A DNA stretch of 13,413 nt, taken from positions 1 to 13,413 of the forward strand of contig JALNYR010000068.1 in NCBI GenBank assembly GCA_023229725.1. The letters are read 5' to 3'. The stretch is from Dehalococcoidia bacterium. GTDB lineage: Bacteria > Chloroflexota > Dehalococcoidia > GIF9 > AB-539-J10. Both the position numbers and the translations under genes were made by a program. Shown here piece by piece: positions 1 to 6,965 of this stretch (positions are counted from its first letter, which is position 1; every line of letters begins with the position of its first letter). The notes beneath the pieces were generated by a model. That model saw nothing but the letters and a program-made list of their open reading frames with translations. It made no database searches and was not told the origin of the DNA.

Positions 1-268
1 GCGTCGAGTCCTGGAACACGAGGCCGATGGAGCGGCGCACGTCGCTGCGCTGCTTCACGACGTCGTATCCGTTGACGCTGGCCCGTCCCGCGGCGGGCGC
101 CAGCAGCGTACAGAGCACGCTGATAGTGGTCGTTTTTCCCGCGCCGTTCGGCCCGAGGAAGGCGAACAACTCGCCCTCCGCCACGGTGAACGAGACGGCG
201 TCGACCGCGGTGACCGAGCCGAAGCGCTTCGTGAGACCTTCGACCTCGATGATGTGTTCTTGTGGCAT
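1..268 (-). CDS. ABC transporter ATP-binding protein, DrrA/ABC-2 type (partial, N-terminal 89 residues)
   Basis: This is the N-terminal part of an ABC ATPase whose remainder lies beyond the left edge. Reading from the ATG at 268, it has the usual opening beta strands (EVEGLTKRFGSVTAVD), a Walker A motif FLGPNGAGKTT near residues 39-49, then a helical stretch and VNGYDVVK, ending in the Q-loop lead-in IGLVFQD. The TTTISVLCTLL pattern after Walker A and the GYDV strand are typical of ATPases paired with ABC-2 permeases (DrrA, daunorubicin-resistance-like, exporters), rather than of the Liv family ATPases elsewhere in the window. It starts 18 nt after the enolase-like stop, so it is probably the third gene of that operon. 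The ribosome site is weak (an AGG about 14 nt upstream). Signature, Walker B and permease partner cannot be seen, so the exported substrate is unknown. Confidence 0.9.
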   Translation of the reverse strand, partial: MPQEHIIEVEGLTKRFGSVTAVDAVSFTVAEGELFAFLGPNGAGKTTTISVLCTLLAPAAGRASVNGYDVVKQRSDVRRSIGLVFQDST

Positions 269-286
269 CGCAGTTCGGTCGACCTG

Positions 287-1561
287 CTAGGGCTTGAAGC
301 CCTTCCTGCCGAGGAACTTCGCGCGGCTGCCCAACTCCGCCTCTATCTCGAGCAGGCGGGTGGTGGCGTCGTCGAGGCCGCCCTCGCGCATGTGGCCCGT
401 CTTCAGCCCGACGGCGTAGTCGGCGATGTCGGCGCCTTCACCACGGCTGTTGCACGGCATGACCGCGTATCCGTTCCGGTACGCCAGGTCGACCATGTCG
501 AACGCCTCGGTGATGCTGCCCACCTGGTTCACTTTCAGCAGCACACAGTTCGCCGCCCCGACGTCGATGCCATGCTGCACCCTCTCGGGATTCGTGGTGA
601 ACAGGTCGTCTCCCACGATCTGGACTCCCAGTTCCTTCGTCAGGATGGCGTGACCCTCGAAGTCGTCCTCGTCCAGCGGGTCCTCCAGGATGACGAAGGG
701 GAACTGCTTCACGGCGTCCCGGTAGAGCGCCATGAGGTCGTCGCGCGTCTTGTCCTCCCGTGAGAAGAGGCCCTTGTAGAGGCCGGTCTTCTTGTCGTAG
801 TAGCAGCCGGCGGCGCAGTCAACCTGGATGCCGATGCGTCCCGCGTTGCCGGAACGCTCGATGGCGTCGGTCATCAGCCCCCAGAGCTCACGGTCGTGCT
901 GGAAGACGCCTTCCTGGTCGATGAAGAGACGGTCGATGCGGAACGTGTTGAGCCCCTTCTTCTCCTGCAGCACCTTCCTGAACGCCTGGCGCACCTGCCA
1001 GCATCCCTGTGAGGCATCGAAGAAGCTCCCGAAGCCATGGGCGTAGAACGAGTAGGTCGGTTTCTCGCCGCCCCGCTCGCCGCCGCCGTAGCGCTTCGGC
1101 CCGAGCACGGCAAGTACACCCGGCACCGGCATGACGCAGGCGTTCGGACCACCGATATACTGGTACAGGGGAAGACGGACACTGGCGGCTGCTGCCTTAA
1201 GCACCGCCGCGGATACCGCAGCGACGCAGTTGCCGCCCAGCTTCGCCTTGTTCGGCGTGCCGTCCATCTCTATCATGCGGTGGTCGATTTCCCTCTGGCG
1301 CGTGGCGTCCATGCCAATGAGGGCGGGAGCGATGGTCTCTTTCACCATCGCGACTCCCTTCTGCACGCCGAGACCGCCCCAGCGCGGCCCGCCATCGTGG
1401 ATGAACTGCACCTCGTGCTGTCCCACCGATGTGCCCGCCTGGACCTGGGCTACTCCCAGCGCGCCGTTCTTCGTGACAACCCTCGCCTCGATGGCCGGGT
1501 GACCACGCCAACTCCAGGCCTGGCACGCCGTGATGGACTTGATCGCAGAACCGTCGGTCAT
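287..1561 (-). CDS. Enolase-family protein (divergent phosphopyruvate hydratase)
   Basis: A 424-residue protein of normal enolase length that aligns along its whole length with enolase, which converts 2-phosphoglycerate to phosphoenolpyruvate in the cytoplasm. Visible landmarks: the loop AGTSVG (42-47, usual SGASTG), GTPNKAKLGGN (101-111), metal ligands D248 (VDCAA), E293 (ILEDP) and D318 (VGDDL), the TTNPERV segment, and catalytic K343 in LLKVNQVGS. E217 in DQEG matches the second catalytic acid. Differences: the usual SHRSGE loop is CNSRGE (370-375), replacing the conserved His with Asn; the lysine of the IKTG motif aligns with R392 in a shortened segment; and the NGG.HA.N loop is replaced by a Gly/Arg/Lys-rich stretch (154-167). 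The start is the ATG at 1561, overlapping the kinase stop (ATGA), with AAGGAG seven bases upstream. Family membership is clear. Canonical enolase activity is uncertain, so no gene symbol is given. Confidence 0.88.
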   Translation of the reverse strand: MTDGSAIKSITACQAWSWRGHPAIEARVVTKNGALGVAQVQAGTSVGQHEVQFIHDGGPRWGGLGVQKGVAMVKETIAPALIGMDATRQREIDHRMIEMDGTPNKAKLGGNCVAAVSAAVLKAAAASVRLPLYQYIGGPNACVMPVPGVLAVLGPKRYGGGERGGEKPTYSFYAHGFGSFFDASQGCWQVRQAFRKVLQEKKGLNTFRIDRLFIDQEGVFQHDRELWGLMTDAIERSGNAGRIGIQVDCAAGCYYDKKTGLYKGLFSREDKTRDDLMALYRDAVKQFPFVILEDPLDEDDFEGHAILTKELGVQIVGDDLFTTNPERVQHGIDVGAANCVLLKVNQVGSITEAFDMVDLAYRNGYAVMPCNSRGEGADIADYAVGLKTGHMREGGLDDATTRLLEIEAELGSRAKFLGRKGFKP

Positions 1562-3036
1562 ATCGTCTCTCCTTCCCTGGCCATATCGTCCATGATGAGC
1601 GCAACTGTCAGGTCGTTCAAACTGATATTCGATTCAGCTTCGACACCGCTCTCGAGCTGCCACAGTGCGGGTGTTGCATCGTGTTTCCGCAGTGCCTCAT
1701 CGACGTCCACTCCGGCCTCGGCGGCTTCCTGACACGTGAAGCCGTCCACGACGCCGCCGGCCAGGCACGGTACGGACTCTCCGCCGGACACGAATTGCGT
1801 CCCGGGACCGTCGGTTCCATCCGTATCGACGGATGCCATGACGATGCGCCTGCTGCCGGCAATCCTCCGCGCGGCGGCGAGAGCGAACTCCTGATTCCGG
1901 CCGCCCACGCCCCCTTCCCTGCCCACGGTGACGACCATCTCGCCGCTGGTGAACAGGGCGCACGGAGCTTCGAAGCAGCCGCCTCGTCGTTCGGCGGTCT
2001 TCGCCATCTCCGAGAGATAGGTGGCGGCGTGGGTCGCCTCGATGGCCGACACTTCTTCCGCCAGGAAGTACGCCCGGTAGCCGAGCTCCTCGGCCTTGCG
2101 CATGGCGGCCGGTACCTTCGCCGTCTGGTACGGCCCGGGCATGACGCCGAAGATGCGCGAGCCCATCTTCATGAACTCTTCGGCCTTGACGGTGTCATAC
2201 GCGGGGTCCTTCTTGAGCAGGAACTCCCGCACCGAAGCGGGGACCTCGTCCCAGGCCCCCCACTTCCGCAGGTTGTCGATGGCCTCGTCGTACGTCGTGC
2301 CGTCAGGGAGCGTGTGAAGCCAGTAGTTCTCGTACATCAGCTGGTGGTACGAGCCCGGTTCAATCGCGATGATGTGGACGGCGCGCGCCGGCTGGATGTG
2401 CCGCGCGATGCGACCGCCTTTGAGCATGTCGAGGTGATTGCGCACGGGATTGAGGTCGTGGGTGGGGGCGCCGTGCTCTATCTGCATAATGCGCGTCGTG
2501 GCCTTGACGTCGTCCAGGGTCACGCCCGGGACGGGCAACGTCAGCGTGGCGGACACGCCGTTGCTGACGCACGTGAAGACGAGGTCGTCCTTCCGCAGAC
2601 CCCGCGTCAGCTCGAGGATGCGTTCGCAGCCTGCAACACAGTCGTCATCGGGCACGGGGTGGCCGCCGAGCGTGACACCTATCCGCTTGAGTGTGACTGG
2701 ATTGCCTTTCTTGTCGATGACGTGGCCGCCGGTGAGGCGGTCGCCCAAAACGTCTTCGATGGCCTTCACCGCGCGCTGGATTCCCTTGCCGGCGCCGATG
2801 ACGAAGATGCGCCCGACCTGCGAGAGGTCGAACACTTCGTCGCCGGTGACGGGGCATCCCCGGGGCTCGAAGCGCGGATTGCCGACAATCAGTCGGTTGC
2901 CATCGACGCGTATCAGTTCCCGCATGTTCCAGTAGGGGTCGGCCGCCTGGAGACCGGCCTCCAGTATCTGCACCATGGCCGTTCGTCCGGCGGTGTTGCC
3001 GTGCGAGGTGAGGTGTGCGGCGTTCGTGATTCTCAT
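1558..3036 (-). CDS. Glycerate 2-kinase, DUF4147/MOFRL family (divergent)
   Basis: A predicted 492-residue cytoplasmic kinase of the family that phosphorylates glycerate to 2-phosphoglycerate. Order of landmarks from the chosen start: helix QILEAGLQAADP (23-33), IFVIGAGKG (77-85), LGGHPVPD (123-130), SNGVSATL (158-165, usually SGGGSAL), GVTLDDVKATT (171-181), NPVRNHLDMLKGGRIA (196-211), then the MOFRL domain with GGRNQEFALAAA (378-389), DTDGTDGPG (404-412) and a final SLNDLTVALI (472-481). The family's SDVxGD segment reads IEPGSY, and the usual C-terminal TGPTGTN is absent. The ATG at 3036 is preferred over the upstream in-frame ATG at 3186: family homology begins about here, GGAG lies 11 nt upstream, and the 50 extra residues are low-complexity and polar. 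It overlaps the enolase-like gene by 4 bp, which suggests translational coupling and a shared pathway. Confidence 0.87.
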   Translation of the reverse strand: MRITNAAHLTSHGNTAGRTAMVQILEAGLQAADPYWNMRELIRVDGNRLIVGNPRFEPRGCPVTGDEVFDLSQVGRIFVIGAGKGIQRAVKAIEDVLGDRLTGGHVIDKKGNPVTLKRIGVTLGGHPVPDDDCVAGCERILELTRGLRKDDLVFTCVSNGVSATLTLPVPGVTLDDVKATTRIMQIEHGAPTHDLNPVRNHLDMLKGGRIARHIQPARAVHIIAIEPGSYHQLMYENYWLHTLPDGTTYDEAIDNLRKWGAWDEVPASVREFLLKKDPAYDTVKAEEFMKMGSRIFGVMPGPYQTAKVPAAMRKAEELGYRAYFLAEEVSAIEATHAATYLSEMAKTAERRGGCFEAPCALFTSGEMVVTVGREGGVGGRNQEFALAAARRIAGSRRIVMASVDTDGTDGPGTQFVSGGESVPCLAGGVVDGFTCQEAAEAGVDVDEALRKHDATPALWQLESGVEAESNISLNDLTVALIMDDMAREGETI

Positions 3037-3252
3037 GACTCTCGCGTCTCCGTCGCTCGTCTGCCGCGGCCGGCCGTGCCGCATCTGACTGTGCGCCTCC
3101 AGCTTCCGGCCCGGAGCGCACGCCGGCACGCCGGACAAGTATGCGGCATCGCGCGCGCCTATCTCAAGACCGGTCGCGCTAATCAACGAGTCGCGTGTCT
3201 CGCCGGTCGCACGTCAAGAACGCTTGGAACTGAAGGTGCGCCCGTGCACAGA

Positions 3253-3288
3253 AGAAGGGAGTGCGCACGACAATGCGCACTCCCTTCT
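3253..3288 (-). terminator. Perfect 15-bp hairpin after the lipoprotein gene
   Basis: Arms 3253-3267 and 3274-3288 are exact reverse complements with a 6-base loop (CGACAA). The hairpin starts 14 nt after the lipoprotein stop (3303-3305), the usual place for a transcription terminator. It has no clear U-tract on either strand, so it may instead be a 3'-end stabilising or rho-assisted structure. Confidence 0.6.
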
Positions 3289-3302
3289 GAGCTGACGCGC
3301 TG

Positions 3303-4445
3303 CTATTGCACCGTGAACGGCAAGACGGCCTGCCGTTCGCCGTTTATCGACACGACGACGGCGTAGGTACCTGCCTTCCAGCCGCCGGTCCCTCCCGTCG
3401 CGTTCACCGCGTAGGGCAACTCTCTCGCCTCAATCGCGGTCTCATACTTGAACATGTACTTGTCCACCGCTCCGCCGGTCTGATACCACTCTACCAGCAG
3501 CTTCGCGCCGGCGGGGACGCCGTGGTTGAACACGACTGTCCATACCTTCTCGACGCCCACCGGGAACGTTGTGGTCTGGTTGACCGGCTGATTCTTCGCG
3601 TCGATGCTCATCGACATGACCGCGGTGATCGGCGCCGACTCAACCGAGAACGGCACTGCCTCCTGCAGCGCGCCGTTCAGATACAACTTGACCTGGTACT
3701 GACCACCCGGCCACCCCTCGGCGGGGATGGTCAACGAGAGCGATACGTACTGCGTTCCCTGCGTCACGAAGGGGACCGAACCGATGAGTCGATTGGTGAC
3801 GCCCTGCCATTCCCCGCTCACGTAGTACCACTCCGAAAGCAGCTCGGTGCCGGCCGGGGCGTTGGACACCAGGACTGAGCAGAAGATCTCGGGCGTGTCA
3901 GATCGGAACTCGCTGGTCGGGGTGACCGGCTTCGACTGCGAGTCGGTCCCGAGGGCCATCGTCACCTCGCTCAGCGAAGCGCCGCCGGGAACAATCGCAG
4001 AGGCGCCGACGGTGAAGGGCAGCGAGACGCTCTCCTTGCCGTCGACGTACAGGTTGAGCTTGTACTCTCCGGCAGGCCATCCGGCGTCAGGCCTCGGCAA
4101 TGAGAACTGGATATACTGCGTGCCTTCGGCGGGCAGCACCAGCGTGTCGATTACCGTGTTGTCGTAGCCCGAAAGCTCGCCCTTGACGTAGACCCATTCG
4201 GAGCCTACCTCAGTGTCGGCCGGGGCGTTGGACAACTTGACGGAGCAGAAGATCTCAGGCGTGTTGACGGCGAATTTGCTGGTGGGATTGACGGGTTTCG
4301 CGTTGCCGTCGACTCCGAGGCACATCGTCGCCTCGCTCAGTTTCGCAGACGTGAAGCTGACCTCGCCGCTGCAGCCTGCAAGCGGCAATGCTGAAATCAG
4401 CGCTGCCAGAAGCAGCACGCGGACGAGAAATGCGCGATTGCTCAT
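3303..4445 (-). CDS. Putative lipoprotein with three tandem repeat domains
   Basis: Function unknown. The 380-residue product starts with a short basic N-terminus and a hydrophobic stretch (6-23), ending in lipobox LAGC with Cys25 as the predicted lipidation site, so it should be anchored on the outer face of a membrane. The rest consists of three repeats of about 110 residues: 36-147, 158-269 and 273-380. Repeats 1 and 2 share SE(A/V)TM.LG, the block TPEIFCSV, then SNAPA.TE, SEW.YV.GE, GTQY and GWP.G.Y..LY..G, and all three end with a PF(T/S)V strand. The beta-rich alternation suggests Ig-like or similar beta-sandwich modules. Repeat 3 is more diverged and lacks the cysteine. The ATG at 4445 is chosen because a strong GGAGGT lies five bases upstream and the signal peptide starts there; an in-frame ATG at 4592 would add an implausible leader. 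It appears monocistronic. A role in surface binding or cell-envelope structure is a guess. Confidence 0.85.
   Translation of the reverse strand: MSNRAFLVRVLLLAALISALPLAGCSGEVSFTSAKLSEATMCLGVDGNAKPVNPTSKFAVNTPEIFCSVKLSNAPADTEVGSEWVYVKGELSGYDNTVIDTLVLPAEGTQYIQFSLPRPDAGWPAGEYKLNLYVDGKESVSLPFTVGASAIVPGGASLSEVTMALGTDSQSKPVTPTSEFRSDTPEIFCSVLVSNAPAGTELLSEWYYVSGEWQGVTNRLIGSVPFVTQGTQYVSLSLTIPAEGWPGGQYQVKLYLNGALQEAVPFSVESAPITAVMSMSIDAKNQPVNQTTTFPVGVEKVWTVVFNHGVPAGAKLLVEWYQTGGAVDKYMFKYETAIEARELPYAVNATGGTGGWKAGTYAVVVSINGERQAVLPFTVQ
3306..3629 (-). repeat. Lipoprotein internal repeat 3 (diverged)
   Basis: Encodes residues 273-380. The motif order is kept at protein level (PVN.T..F, a PAG/EW strand, GW.AG.Y, PFTV), but the DNA no longer matches the other two copies well and the central Cys is lost. 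It is likely an older copy than the repeat 1/2 pair. Confidence 0.7.
3639..3974 (-). repeat. Lipoprotein internal repeat 2
   Basis: Encodes residues 158-269, with the same length and motif order as repeat 1. The linker between repeats 1 and 2 (residues 148-157, ASAIVPGGAS) is short and flexible. Nucleotide identity to repeat 1 is highest in the TPEIFCSV/SNAPA segment. Confidence 0.85.
4005..4340 (-). repeat. Lipoprotein internal repeat 1
   Basis: Encodes residues 36-147. It shares long exact DNA blocks with repeat 2 at a constant offset of 366 nt (122 codons): for example 4217-4234 equals 3851-3868, and 4243-4256 equals 3877-3890. The conservation at DNA level points to a fairly recent in-frame duplication. 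Confidence 0.85.
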
Positions 4446-4478
4446 CACGGACCTCCGATGCACGTCTCTCGACTTCGA

Positions 4479-4484
4479 ATTGTA
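4479..4484 (-). promoter_or_regulatory. Possible -10 element for the lipoprotein gene
   Basis: On the minus strand this reads TACAAT, one mismatch from TATAAT, 33 nt before the start codon. No good -35 lies at the right distance, so the call is weak. Confidence 0.25.
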
Positions 4485-4579
4485 CCGCAAACGACTGCAA
4501 CATGTTATGGGTGCAAGGCGGTCCGGGGAACCCATTTCGAAAGGCCTGTGGCGCCGACACGACGGTGGACGGGGCGCGC

Positions 4580-4604
4580 CGAGCCCGCGCATTGCGCGGG
4601 CTCG
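4580..4604. repeat. Inverted repeat (11-bp perfect stem, 3-nt loop)
   Basis: Arms 4580-4590 and 4594-4604 (CGAGCCCGCGC and its complement) with loop ATT. It is GC-rich with no following T-run on either strand. It sits between divergent promoters, where a terminator of a coding gene is not expected, so it could be a leader structure, a protein-binding site or an end of a small transcript. Confidence 0.55.
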
Positions 4605-4627
4605 ATGAGACGTTGATGCGGCTCTGT

Positions 4628-4673
4628 CGTTGATAAGCCGCCGTGACGTACTACCGTTGACAAACCGTCATGA
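4628..4673 (+). repeat. Imperfect direct repeat upstream of degV (2 x 19 nt, 27-nt period)
   Basis: Copies 4628-4646 and 4655-4673 match at 15 of 19 positions with consensus CGTTGAYAARCCGYCRTGA. The second copy contains TTGACA. Spaced copies next to a promoter are typical of an operator for a transcription regulator. No regulator gene is seen in the window. Confidence 0.45.
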
Positions 4674-4707
4674 ACCCTTGAACATATATCGTAATCCGAG
4701 GTATCAT
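4657..4707 (+). promoter_or_regulatory. Candidate promoter region for degV
   Basis: TTGACA (4657-4662) is a perfect -35, but only poor -10 candidates follow it (CATATA 4683-4688, 20-nt spacer). An alternative is TTGAAC (4678-4683) with TATCAT (4702-4707) and an 18-nt spacer. This is the least GC-rich part of the intergenic region and lies 48-98 nt before the start codon. Confidence 0.4.
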
Positions 4708-4754
4708 GAATCGAGGTGGATGGTGTGCGCAGCGCCGGAGTCTGAGGAGCTGGA

Positions 4755-5630
4755 ATGAAGCGCAAGGTAGCGGTTATCGTTGATGCCCCGGCTGCGGTGC
4801 CACAGGACCTGGTCGACAGGTTCGAGATAGGCATCGTGCCGCTCCATGCCATTGTGGATGGCAAGGACTACCTCGAGACTGAGGTAGACATCGAGTGGCT
4901 CCTGAAGCGGCTCAGGGAGAAGGGCGACGTGCCCACGACGTCTGCTCCCTCGGTGGGCGAGATACTTCGTGCCTACGACTGGGCGGCCGACCGGGCTGAC
5001 TCGGCCATCTCGATTCACATGACGTCGGTGTTCAGCAAAGGCTACGACGCCGCGCTCGAGGCGCGCAAGCTCGCGCTGGAGAAGCATCCCGACATGAAGA
5101 TCGAGGTGGTGGACTCGTGCACGGTAGAGGCCGGCGAGATGCCCATTGCCATCGAGTCAGCGACGCTCGCCGCAGCGGGCGCGGGCTTCGACGAGGTCGT
5201 GAAGAAGGCGTATGACGTCCGCGACTCCATCTGCGCTCTCTTCTGTTTCGACACCCTGTTCTTCCGGGACAAGGGGGGGCGCATCTTCAAGGCGAAGCCG
5301 TGGGCGCAAGCGGAAGGGAACCACGGCGCGGGGTTCAAGGCCATGATTGAGGTGGACCACTCGACCGGCGGCACGGTGCAGCTGGTGTCCCGCGCGAAAG
5401 CGAAGAAGCAACTCCTGCAGAAGATGGTCAGGATCGCCGCTGAACGGACGAACGGGACGAGTCTGTACGGCGCCGTCGTCCACATGAACGCAGCGCAGGA
5501 CGCGGGCAACCTGGAGCAGATGCTGCGTGACGAATTGCAGGTGGAAGCGCTGCACGTGTCCCAGGGGCGTGCGGTCACTGCCATACAGAACGGCGAAGGA
5601 TTCGTCACCTTCGGCTTTCATGCCGTGTAG
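4755..5630 (+). CDS. DegV family protein (fatty-acid-binding fold)
   Basis: A 291-residue protein, the usual length for DegV, a two-domain family that binds a fatty acyl chain. In Firmicutes, FakB members present it to the kinase FakA. Visible features: opening strand VAVIVDAPAAVP (usually DS.~dlp), PTTSAPSVGEI (60-70) matching the conserved TSxPS ligand loop, SIHMTSVFSKGYDAALEA (86-103) where the typical S.~.SGTY.sA reads SKG, VVDSCTVEAGEM (118-129), and DKGGRIFKAK near 173-182. The strand-helix alternation and glycine-rich C-terminus also fit. The ATG at 4755 has GAGGAG five bases upstream. It sits 111 nt before the transporter operon, same strand. No FakA kinase is seen here. Lipid ligand and role are unknown. 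Confidence 0.87.
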   Translation: MKRKVAVIVDAPAAVPQDLVDRFEIGIVPLHAIVDGKDYLETEVDIEWLLKRLREKGDVPTTSAPSVGEILRAYDWAADRADSAISIHMTSVFSKGYDAALEARKLALEKHPDMKIEVVDSCTVEAGEMPIAIESATLAAAGAGFDEVVKKAYDVRDSICALFCFDTLFFRDKGGRIFKAKPWAQAEGNHGAGFKAMIEVDHSTGGTVQLVSRAKAKKQLLQKMVRIAAERTNGTSLYGAVVHMNAAQDAGNLEQMLRDELQVEALHVSQGRAVTAIQNGEGFVTFGFHAV

Positions 5631-5727
5631 TCGTTCGGGCCGCTCGCGCGTGACACTGTGGGTCTCCATCCGTGGCGCCAGCTTTAGCCGGGGCGGAGCA
5701 CTCGAAGATTCGGGCTGCAACTGAGCA

Positions 5728-5733
5728 GGGAGG
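5728..5733 (+). promoter_or_regulatory. Ribosome binding site of the liv-type operon
   Basis: GGGAGG eight bases before the ATG at 5742; it fixes the start of the binding protein. The preceding 5631-5727 shows no convincing promoter or terminator, so read-through from degV is possible. Confidence 0.6.
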
Positions 5734-5741
5734 AAAGGTAC

Positions 5742-6950
5742 ATGGAAGGATTCAGGAGACGGGGACTCGCGCTCGCTCTGTGCGGAGTGCTGGTCACTCT
5801 CGGAGCGGCTGCCGGCTGTGCGTCCGGCGGGAACACTGATACGTACAAGATAGGGTTCATCGCATCGCAAACCGGTCCGTACACCGCGCTGGGTCTGCCC
5901 GCCATCGACGGGGCCCGGCTGGTTGTCGACCAGATCAACGAGGCGGGCGGAGTCAATGGCAAGATGCTCGAGCTGGTGTTGTACGATGACAAGGGCACGT
6001 CCACGGATACCGCGCTTGCGGCGCAGAAGTTGATCGAAGTCGACCAGGTTCCGACGCTGGCGTGCATCACGGCTACCGGGCTGTCCCACAGCATGGTTCC
6101 GATTCTGAATGAGAACGAAACGCCGGGGCTCATCATGTCCGGGACCGGCCTCATCGACGCCGACCTCGGCGCATGGGCGTTCAAGCCCACCTCGAGTGAG
6201 AAGGACTACATCCCGTTGCCTCTCGGCTATCTCAAGGACGATGTGGGAGTATCCACCTGCGCCGGCATGATAGAGAACAGCGGCTACGGCGAGGGAGGCG
6301 AGCACTACCTGGACCTCGTGGCTCCTGAGATGGGAATCGAGGTCGTGGAGATGCAGCACTTCGACCCAGCGGCCACCGACATGACGCCGCAGCTTGCCAA
6401 CATCAAGGCCTCCGGCGCTGAGGCCATCTTCATATGGGGCAGCGGCCCGGCTGGTGCGCTCGCGGTCAAGCAGGCGCGCGAGATGGGCATCATGCTTCCG
6501 ATTATCACTACGCCGGCCCAGGCTTCTTCAAGCTACATGCAGTCATTCAAGCAGTTCTACGAGATGGAGCCGTCGCTTGTGTCCATCGATTCGAAGCTGA
6601 CGATGTGGCGGCAGTTGCCCGACAGCGACCCTGACAAGATGCTCTGTAAGGAGTTCGACGAGGCGTTCCTGGCCAGGTACAATCGGCACCCGGCGATGTG
6701 GGAGGCCATCGGCGCCCAGTTCATCATGTTCATCGCGGACGGACTCGATCGCGCGGACCCTGACCTCGGCGACGTCGTCAAGGCTCGGAGCCAGATCCGC
6801 GATGCCTACGAGCAGACGAAGGACTTGAGCCTCTTCATGGGTACCCACACGATGTCCCCGGATGACCACTACGGCAGGATCGTGCACAAGGAGGTGCTCG
6901 TTACCTACAGGGACGGTGAGAAGGTGTTGGTTAAGACGATGACGGACTAA
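5742..6950 (+). CDS. livK: Branched-chain amino acid type ABC transporter, substrate-binding lipoprotein
   Basis: A 402-residue periplasmic-binding-protein type I, LivJ/LivK-like. The signal sequence has basic residues (5-7), a hydrophobic core and lipobox AAGC with Cys26, so the protein is predicted to be membrane-tethered. The mature part starts IGFIASQTGPYTALG, followed by IDGARLVVDQINEAGGVNG and LVLYDDKG, the classic family signature. The second lobe includes YGEGGEHY, the FDPAATDMTPQLANIKASGA segment with IFIWGSGPAGA, and GIMLPIITTP. It captures a small ligand and delivers it to the LivH/LivM permeases encoded directly after it. Family members bind leucine, isoleucine, valine, other amino acids, urea, amides or aromatic acids, so the substrate cannot be named. 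The symbol denotes the family only. Confidence 0.93.
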   Translation: MEGFRRRGLALALCGVLVTLGAAAGCASGGNTDTYKIGFIASQTGPYTALGLPAIDGARLVVDQINEAGGVNGKMLELVLYDDKGTSTDTALAAQKLIEVDQVPTLACITATGLSHSMVPILNENETPGLIMSGTGLIDADLGAWAFKPTSSEKDYIPLPLGYLKDDVGVSTCAGMIENSGYGEGGEHYLDLVAPEMGIEVVEMQHFDPAATDMTPQLANIKASGAEAIFIWGSGPAGALAVKQAREMGIMLPIITTPAQASSSYMQSFKQFYEMEPSLVSIDSKLTMWRQLPDSDPDKMLCKEFDEAFLARYNRHPAMWEAIGAQFIMFIADGLDRADPDLGDVVKARSQIRDAYEQTKDLSLFMGTHTMSPDDHYGRIVHKEVLVTYRDGEKVLVKTMTD

Positions 6951-6965
6951 GCGGACTCGGTCACG

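Larger units (their letters stand above)
4446..4754. other. Divergent intergenic region between the lipoprotein gene and degV
   Basis: A 309-bp stretch without a convincing gene; the short open frames crossing it lack ribosome sites and family similarity. It holds the 5' leaders of two divergent genes, a GC-rich hairpin (4580-4604), a two-copy direct repeat (4628-4673), and AT-richer sequence with promoter-like hexamers from about 4657 to 4707. Regulation of one or both flanking genes from here is likely but not demonstrated. Confidence 0.7.

Noticed and set aside
3168..3175. GACCGGTC palindrome upstream of the glycerate kinase gene
   Set aside because: An 8-base palindrome in GC-rich DNA is expected by chance, and no promoter elements could be placed around it.
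3037..3186. N-terminal extension of the glycerate kinase to the ATG at 3186
   Set aside because: Family homology starts after residue 51 of the longer form, the extension has no known domain, and a ribosome site precedes the inner ATG at 3036.
1681..3366. 561-codon open frame on the plus strand opposite the glycerate kinase gene
   Set aside because: It lies antisense to a gene with clear family motifs, its composition is His/Arg/Val-rich as expected from a GC-rich shadow frame, and it shows no recognisable domain or ribosome site.
5157..6359. 400-codon open frame on the minus strand across degV and the binding-protein gene
   Set aside because: It crosses two real genes and the gap between them, and its sequence is an Arg/His/Gln-rich shadow without family similarity.
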